Shown here piece by piece: positions 6,199-6,269 of a stretch of DNA of 6,269 bases; the stretch's first letter is position 1, and every line of letters starts with the position of its first letter. Below the pieces are notes generated by a model. It was not told where the DNA came from and did not search any database. It saw only the letters and a program-made list of their open reading frames with translations. Location: the NCBI GenBank assembly GCA_937897265.1, contig CALCPT010000688.1, positions 1-6,269 on the forward strand. The letters run 5' to 3'. The position numbers and the translations under genes were made by a program. Source of the stretch: an uncultured Alcaligenaceae bacterium. Lineage in GTDB: Bacteria; Pseudomonadota; Gammaproteobacteria; Burkholderiales; Burkholderiaceae_B.

Positions 6199-6269
6199 TC
6201 ACGAGCGGTCTCTCTCAGCCCGCTCAGAAAGCGTCCACCGCTTGGGCCTAACTAAGACCACCGCGCTCA
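6199..6269 (-). CDS. Possible C-terminal end of an upstream minus-strand gene
   Basis: A minus-strand frame open to the right edge ends at a TGA at 6199-6201. Its last 22 residues read SAVVLVRPKRWTLSERAERD then RS: a hydrophobic strand followed by a charged, helix-like end, plausible for the terminus of a cytoplasmic protein. It would end 135 nt upstream of dppA, leaving room for the candidate promoter. The other two minus-strand frames here contain stops close to the edge. The piece is too short to identify and may be chance; no family is proposed. Confidence 0.25.
   Translation of the reverse strand, partial: SAVVLVRPKRWTLSERAERDRS

Noticed and set aside
6207..6218. Minus-strand CTGAGAGAGACC resembling the CTGAGA box of a TPP riboswitch
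   Set aside because: The rest of the thiamine element, including a GATAATGCCAGC-like core and the following conserved purine-rich segment, is missing downstream, and a peptide importer is not a typical target.

Overview
The window holds a complete peptide-type ABC importer operon on the minus strand, in the order dppA-dppB-dppC-dppD-dppF (bases 6063 down to 389). It encodes a periplasmic solute-binding protein, two inner-membrane permeases and two separate ATPases. At the left edge the 3' end of an unrelated, unrecognised plus-strand gene runs head-on into dppF. The high coding density, Gram-negative layout (a soluble Sec-exported binding protein without a lipobox cysteine), moderate GC and general protein character suggest a proteobacterium, most likely a betaproteobacterium of the Burkholderiales. 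That placement is an impression from protein style, not a proven assignment.

Layout from left to right: 1-392 (+) is the C-terminal part of an acidic-tailed protein of unknown function. 389-1459 (-) is dppF, whose stop codon interlocks with that of the plus-strand gene through the shared bases TTAA. 1449-2519 (-) is dppD, overlapping the start of dppF by 11 nt. 2528-3442 (-) is dppC, and 3442-4431 (-) is dppB, which overlaps dppC by 1 nt. A 60-nt gap with a good hairpin (4451-4480) separates dppB from dppA at 4492-6063 (-). The last 206 nt, upstream of dppA, contain its ribosome binding site, a plausible sigma70-type promoter whose spacer carries an 18-bp dyad, and perhaps the last 22 codons of another minus-strand gene entering from the right edge.

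How the parts work together: the binding protein captures a ligand, probably a di- or oligopeptide, in the periplasm and docks on the DppB-DppC channel. ATP hydrolysis by the DppD-DppF pair then drives import. All catalytic motifs of both ATPases are intact, and both carry the C-terminal four-cysteine extension of peptide-importer ATPases, so the system looks functional. The tight coupling of dppB, C, D and F and the looser, hairpin-marked junction after dppA fit the usual need for more binding protein than membrane complex.

I do not see a mobile element, CRISPR array, rRNA, tRNA or clear riboswitch. This is mostly an ordinary transporter locus. The points worth a second look are the unknown acidic gene and its interlocked stop, the dppA-dppB hairpin, the atypical ligand-pocket sequence of the binding protein, and the dyad in the putative promoter.
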